Shown piece by piece: positions 59,828 to 64,000 of a stretch of 64,000 nucleotides of DNA. The position numbers were made by a program, and so were the translations under genes. Each line of letters starts with the position of its first letter. Within the stretch, counting starts at the first letter, position 1. Source of the DNA: Ornithinibacillus sp. 4-3 (GTDB lineage: Bacteria; Bacillota; Bacilli; Bacillales; Amphibacillaceae). The notes under the pieces are model-generated. The model saw nothing but the letters and a program-made list of their open reading frames with translations, was not told where the DNA came from and ran no database searches. The stretch spans positions 406,001 to 470,000 of the forward strand of contig NZ_CP162599.1 in assembly GCF_040958695.1 (NCBI RefSeq). Reading direction: 5' to 3'.

Positions 59828-60781
59828 ATGATTAGCTACATAATGAGGAGAGTTTTATTAACTATTCCATTATTAATTGGTATTTCCATGGTTTCGTTTG
59901 GCATCATTCATTTAGCACCTGGAGATCCAATTTCTACAATGATGGACGATGTTGGTGTTACTCCTGAAGATAAAGAACGTTTTATGGAAGAGTATGGATT
60001 AAATGATCCAATTCCAATTCAGTATATTCGATGGTTTGGAAATGTAATTCAAGGTGATTTTGGTACGTCCTTAATTAATCAAGGAATTCCTGTTAGTGAG
60101 TTAATTTTAGCTCGATTACCAAACACTTTAATGTTAATGGGAGTTTCTTCACTTATTGCCATATTAATTGCAATCCCTATTGGAATTTGGTCTGCGCGAA
60201 AGCCATATACCCTAAGAGATTACTCTATTACAACATTTTCTTTCTTAGGAATTGCTACGCCTAACTTCTGGTTAGGACTAGTATTATTAATTTTCTTATC
60301 TGTACAGTTAGGTTGGTTCCCTTCTGGTGGTGTAGCTACATTAAATGCTCCATTTAGTATTTGGGATCGAATTCATCATTTAATATTACCGGCTTTTGTA
60401 CTTGCTACTGCAGATATGGCTTCACTTACAAGGTATACACGATCTAGTATGATGGATGTATTAAGTCAAGATTATATTCGAACAGCAAGAGCAAAAGGTT
60501 TTAAAGAGAACAAAGTCGTATATAAACATGGCTTGCGAAATGGTTTAATTCCTGTTATTACGATAATTGGTTTAATGATCCCTTCTTTTATCGGAGGGGC
60601 TGTTGTAACAGAGAAAATTTTTAGTTGGCCAGGAATAGGGCTATTATTCATTGATGCAACATTTCAACGAGATTATACATTAATCATGGCAATTACAATG
60701 ATTTCTGCAACGTTAGTTGTTATAGGGAATTTAATTGCTGATATATTATATGCCGTGTTTGATCCGAGAATTGAGTACTAA
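59828..60781 (+). CDS. Peptide-type ABC permease, OppB/DppB family
   Basis: A 317-residue permease with six membrane segments. The N-terminus MISYIMRRVLLTIPLLIGISMVSFGIIHLAPGDP is the OppB/DppB signature. The coupling (EAA) loop DYIRTARAKGFKENKVVYKHGLRNGLIPVIT near 215 and the C-terminal FDPRIEY are typical. GGAGAG precedes the ATG. It forms a heterodimer with the permease encoded 12 bases downstream. Confidence 0.95.
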   Translation: MISYIMRRVLLTIPLLIGISMVSFGIIHLAPGDPISTMMDDVGVTPEDKERFMEEYGLNDPIPIQYIRWFGNVIQGDFGTSLINQGIPVSELILARLPNTLMLMGVSSLIAILIAIPIGIWSARKPYTLRDYSITTFSFLGIATPNFWLGLVLLIFLSVQLGWFPSGGVATLNAPFSIWDRIHHLILPAFVLATADMASLTRYTRSSMMDVLSQDYIRTARAKGFKENKVVYKHGLRNGLIPVITIIGLMIPSFIGGAVVTEKIFSWPGIGLLFIDATFQRDYTLIMAITMISATLVVIGNLIADILYAVFDPRIEY

Positions 60782-60793
60782 GGAGGGATAAAA

Positions 60794-61693
60794 TTGTCGT
60801 TATCACAGCCGGATATAGCTATGCAAGGGGAAGCGAAATATAAAACTGACTCATTAGGAAAAATTGCCTTACAAAAATTCTTGAAAAATAAATTAGCTGT
60901 AATTGGAGCAATAATTATTATTTTAATTATTGCATCAGCGATTATTGTACCTTGGATAACAGAGTATAATCCAGATAAACAGGATTTACTTAATCAATTA
61001 TCTCCTCCTAGTAAAGAACATCTATTAGGAACGGATGATTTAGGAAGAGATGTGTTTTCAAGACTATTATATGGATCAAGAGTTTCACTGTCGGTTGGAT
61101 TTCTAGCAGTTGCTGGAATGATGATTATTGGCACGGTCATTGGAGCAATTGCAGGTTATTTTGGTGGGATTTTTGATTCGGTACTAATGCGATTTGTAGA
61201 TGTTATTATTTCATTTCCACAAATCTTCTTACTCATTACATTGATTGCTGTTTTACAACCAAGTTTAAACACATTGATTATTGTATTTGCGCTTTTCAGT
61301 TGGACATCTACAGCAAGGTTGGTACGAGGCGAATTCTTATCATTAAGAAATCGGGAATTTGTATTAGCTGCTAGAACAATGGGAATTAGAACATGGAAAA
61401 TTATTTTTAGTCATATTTTACCAAATGCAATGGGACCAGTAATCGTTTCTGCAACATTGCAAATAGGTTATGTAATTCTTGCTGAATCAACATTGAGTTA
61501 TTTAGGGCTTGGTGTCCAACCGCCGACCCCGAGTTGGGGGAATATGCTTCAAAGTGCACAAGATTATAATATTATGTTAAATGCATGGTGGTATCCATTA
61601 TTTCCTGGATTCATGATCTTAATAACGATATTATCGTTTAACTTTGTTGGTGATGGTCTACGAGATGCACTTGATCCAAAGGTTAGAAAGTGA
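60794..61693 (+). CDS. Peptide-type ABC permease, OppC/DppC family
   Basis: A 299-residue permease. A cytoplasmic N-terminus and first helix precede [32 protein letters not shown] near 72, the OppC signature. The EAA loop [30 protein letters not shown] is near 190 and [14 protein letters not shown] closes the protein. TTG start with AAGGAGGG about 7 bases before. No ATPase gene follows; the next gene is convergent. The energising OppD/OppF-type subunits must be encoded elsewhere, as for the two orphan binding proteins in this window. Confidence 0.95.
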   Translation: MSLSQPDIAMQGEAKYKTDSLGKIALQKFLKNKLAVIGAIIIILIIASAIIVPWITEYNPDKQDLLNQLSPPSKEHLLGTDDLGRDVFSRLLYGSRVSLSVGFLAVAGMMIIGTVIGAIAGYFGGIFDSVLMRFVDVIISFPQIFLLITLIAVLQPSLNTLIIVFALFSWTSTARLVRGEFLSLRNREFVLAARTMGIRTWKIIFSHILPNAMGPVIVSATLQIGYVILAESTLSYLGLGVQPPTPSWGNMLQSAQDYNIMLNAWWYPLFPGFMILITILSFNFVGDGLRDALDPKVRK

Positions 61694-61750
61694 ATTAACT
61701 TTTTTACAAGGCTACTATCTCAAAAACTACTTCTTTTACTATGACGAAAA

Positions 61751-61793
61751 AACAGCTTCCAGGTTAGAGGTTATCTAACCTGGAAGCTGTTCT
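61751..61793. terminator. Strong bidirectional terminator
   Basis: AACAGCTTCCAGGTTAGA (61751-61768) pairs perfectly over 18 bp with 61774-61791. The A-run on its left gives a T6 tail on the minus strand, so it best fits the convergent ltaS-type gene. Confidence 0.92.
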
Positions 61794-61802
61794 GTTATTA
61801 TA

Positions 61803-63743
61803 TTAATCTGTTAACAAATCTACTTTAGATTTTGCAGGATAGAAGTACTCAGATGTATCAACTGGTTCCCAATCTTCTGTTGGGGTATAGAATCTGAGTA
61901 AGTCACCAAATAGTACTTTGTCTGATAAACTTAGTTCGTGTTCGACTTTTTCACGGACTTGTTGCATTTCTGCAGTTTCTTTTAGCTCCTCACCTGTAGC
62001 TGTATCGTAATATATATCCTTAATATAACTAAATTCTTCGGTGATAAAATCTCCATTACGGAAAGGGACATAGCCTTTATGATTTTCAGAGAACATATCT
62101 GTACCGAACAGAATATAATCTTGCGCTTTGATACCTAAGAGATGTAGCAAGGTTGGCATAGCATCTGTTTGTCCAGAGAATTTAGAAACAGTTCCCATTC
62201 CTTCAACACCAGGAACTTTAATAATGAAAGGAACTCTTTGTAATTGTGCATATTTATATGGTGTAATTTCTTCACCAATAATTTCACTCATTGCTTCGTT
62301 ATGATTTTCGGAAATTCCGTAATGATCTCCATATAAGAAAATAACCGAATCCTCATATAAACCTGATTCTTTTAAGTCCTCAAAGAATTTTTCTAATGCT
62401 TCATCCATATAACGAGCTGTTTGGAAGTAACGATTTACAGAACTACTATTTGTTTCTGCAGGTGCAATCGTAGCGTCACCAGGATCGAGTAAATATGGGT
62501 GATGATGTGTCAATGTCATAAGATGTGCATAGAACGGCTCAGGTAACGATTCTAAATATGGAATAGATTCCTCAAAGAATGGTTTATCCTTTAAACCATA
62601 TCCAATAACTTGTTCTTCACTCATATCGTAATACGTATCATCAAAGAATAAATCAATCGCAAATTGTTTGTATATTTCATCACGATTCCAGAATGATTTA
62701 CTGTCTCCGTGGAAAATTGCATTTGTATATTCTTGTTCTTGTTTCAAGATTGCTGGTAATGCTTGGTACGTATTTTTACTTCTTGTTACGAATGCAGCTC
62801 CTTGTGGAAGCCCATATAAGGAGTTATCCATAATAAGTTCTGCATCAGCTGTTTTTCCTTGTTCGGTTTGATGGAAGAAATTTTCAAAATAGGTAAAGTC
62901 TTTATTATCATTTATCAATGAATTTAAGAAAGGTGTTACTTCTTCCCCGTGAAGCTCATAATTAAGCAAGAAGGATTGGAAAGATTCTAAGTGAATCTTA
63001 ATAACATTCTTCCCTTCTGCTATACCAAAGAGTTCTTCATCTGGTGCTGCATATTTACTTCTTGTATAGTTTTCAACAACTGTTACATCACTACTATCAG
63101 CAAGTACACGCTGTGTGGATGATTTTAAACTTTGAATAGCATCATAGATTTGAAAATTATATGCGCCTAAATATTTTACAATGTAATTACGATCAAAAGT
63201 TCTTTCTAATAGCTGTGGTCTATCTGTTTCTGCTAAATGTAAATTGACAGTAAATGCCAGTGCGCCGGCAGTCAATATAATAGCAGGAGTTCTAAATTTC
63301 ATTCTACTAGTAGACCAATCTTTTCTACTCCAAATGAACAAAGCAATTAGAATAACAATGTCCATCAAGTAAAGCATGTCTGACCATTTTACTAGATCTG
63401 CAATACTAGAGCCTAAACTTCCAAAGTTACTTGTTTGTGTAAGGACTGGCAATGTAATAAAGTCGTTATTAAAACGATAAAAGACAAGGTTAGCGTATAA
63501 TAAAACACCCATAAACATTTGAATCAGAATTATCCATATACCCGCTCTTCTTCCTTTAGCAAATAATGCGATACCTAAGAAGATTAATGCTGAGCTTAAT
63601 GGATTAAAGAATAAAAGGAATTGTTGAAGCTTATTTTGGATCCCTAAGTCGAATTCGTTAACATAAATAAAATAGGATTTAAACCAGAGTAATACTACTG
63701 CAATTATAAAAAATCCCATTTTCGATTGAACGTATTTCTTCAT
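61803..63743 (-). CDS. Lipoteichoic acid synthase (LtaS family)
   Basis: A 646-residue membrane enzyme that polymerises glycerol-phosphate from phosphatidylglycerol on the outer face. Five N-terminal membrane segments (to about 190) precede the sulfatase-fold domain. Metal and catalytic residues appear in HLESFQSFLLN near 250, Thr298 in GKTADAELIMDNSLYGLP (close to Thr300 of S. aureus LtaS), and FLYGDHYGISENHNE near 465. The ATG at 63743 is chosen because AAGAGGTG lies about 7 bases upstream; 16 earlier in-frame codons lack a site. Bacilli often carry several LtaS paralogues, and which one this is cannot be told. Confidence 0.94.
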   Translation of the reverse strand: MKKYVQSKMGFFIIAVVLLWFKSYFIYVNEFDLGIQNKLQQFLLFFNPLSSALIFLGIALFAKGRRAGIWIILIQMFMGVLLYANLVFYRFNNDFITLPVLTQTSNFGSLGSSIADLVKWSDMLYLMDIVILIALFIWSRKDWSTSRMKFRTPAIILTAGALAFTVNLHLAETDRPQLLERTFDRNYIVKYLGAYNFQIYDAIQSLKSSTQRVLADSSDVTVVENYTRSKYAAPDEELFGIAEGKNVIKIHLESFQSFLLNYELHGEEVTPFLNSLINDNKDFTYFENFFHQTEQGKTADAELIMDNSLYGLPQGAAFVTRSKNTYQALPAILKQEQEYTNAIFHGDSKSFWNRDEIYKQFAIDLFFDDTYYDMSEEQVIGYGLKDKPFFEESIPYLESLPEPFYAHLMTLTHHHPYLLDPGDATIAPAETNSSSVNRYFQTARYMDEALEKFFEDLKESGLYEDSVIFLYGDHYGISENHNEAMSEIIGEEITPYKYAQLQRVPFIIKVPGVEGMGTVSKFSGQTDAMPTLLHLLGIKAQDYILFGTDMFSENHKGYVPFRNGDFITEEFSYIKDIYYDTATGEELKETAEMQQVREKVEHELSLSDKVLFGDLLRFYTPTEDWEPVDTSEYFYPAKSKVDLLTD

Positions 63744-63896
63744 AACTTTCACCTCTTTTTCAACGAAGCATTCCTTTATCTCACTTACCAAAATTTAATA
63801 CTAACAAAAAACGATAATATAATCAATAATTTATAAAGAAGACGTAAAAAAATTGTAAAGCGAAAATATGAAATAGTGTGTACTAGGGGATATATC

Positions 63897-64000
63897 CATA
63901 AGAGGATGTTCAAAAAGTTCAACAAAAATGACACGGCGAATAGGGGAACTTCGACTAAGTTCCAACACGTCCTGTGTTGAACGTCGAAGTCACCACATCG
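63897..64000 (+). repeat. Dispersed repeat running off the right edge
   Basis: Bases 63897-63932 (CATAAGAGGATGTTCAAAAAG and the following AACAAAAATGAC) are nearly the reverse complement of the right half of the element at 28795-28850. The continuation holds TCGACTAAGTTC, shared with the mosaic repeat at 12083-12282, and an ACACGTCCTGTGTTGAACG palindrome. It therefore joins the two repeat families in one element, which is cut by the window end. Confidence 0.75.

Overview
The window is low-GC chromosomal DNA from an endospore-forming member of the Bacillaceae. A Ger-type spore germinant receptor operon, AGGAGG-type ribosome sites, many GTG/TTG starts, YtrA-, YozB-, YpgR/CvfC- and YisP-type proteins, an LtaS-type lipoteichoic acid synthase and an Ile/Leu T-box operon all support this. 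The gene content and the dispersed repeats resemble Oceanobacillus/Virgibacillus-type organisms. The genus is an inference only.

Layout. 0-2.5 kb: the 3' part of a sigma-54 activator gene (cut by the window edge) and a lipoprotein. 2.6-2.85 kb: a dispersed mosaic repeat. 2.9-6.7 kb: germinant receptor operon in the order B-A-C. 6.7-10 kb: a divergent YaiI/YqxD gene and a YtrA-like GntR/ABC transporter operon. 10-15.8 kb: LD-carboxypeptidase, two efflux-type transporters on the minus strand around a second mosaic repeat, a YisP-like squalene/phytoene-synthase homologue, a YdeI-like protein and a small membrane protein. 15.9-23 kb: M20 carbamoyl-amidohydrolase, a frameshifted ydhG-like gene, a DUF4317 protein, a DHA2 efflux pump, a lipoprotein, a TipAS-domain remnant, a universal stress protein and a polysaccharide-deacetylase lipoprotein. 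23.2-25.8 kb: a DHH-CBS-nucleotidyltransferase fusion, probably an A-adding tRNA enzyme. 25.8-36.2 kb: a catabolic-looking cluster with three amidohydrolases, a DUF1028 Ntn-hydrolase, two orphan oligopeptide-type binding proteins and an AAA+ regulator that lacks the sigma-54 loop. 36.4-45.9 kb: MscS-like channel, acetoacetyl-CoA synthetase, DUF2332, DJ-1/PfpI, the ddh-ech-cdo operon, CvfC/YpgR and YozB. 46.1-54.6 kb: ilvB-ilvN-ilvC-leuB-leuC-leuD-ilvA behind a T-box leader with candidate cre and CodY sites. 54.6-64 kb: a DinB-like gene, a palindromic mobile-element-like repeat, an S9 peptidase, an oligopeptide-type binding protein with two permeases but no ATPase, ltaS, and a further repeat running off the window.

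The most unusual material is the 25.8-36.2 kb cluster. Enzymes for cyclic-amide or deaminase chemistry sit with duplicated solute-binding proteins that have no permease. They are placed beside a PAS-AAA+-Fis regulator that cannot be a normal sigma-54 activator, and its divergent promoter region carries a symmetric pair of inverted 10-mers. The substrate cannot be read from the sequence. Other points are a probable 4-bp slippage frameshift in a (GAGC)3 tract, the absence of leuA from the ilv-leu operon, a threonine dehydratase without its ACT domain, and two interrelated families of dispersed repeats. I found no tRNA, rRNA, CRISPR array, insertion-sequence transposase or prophage gene.
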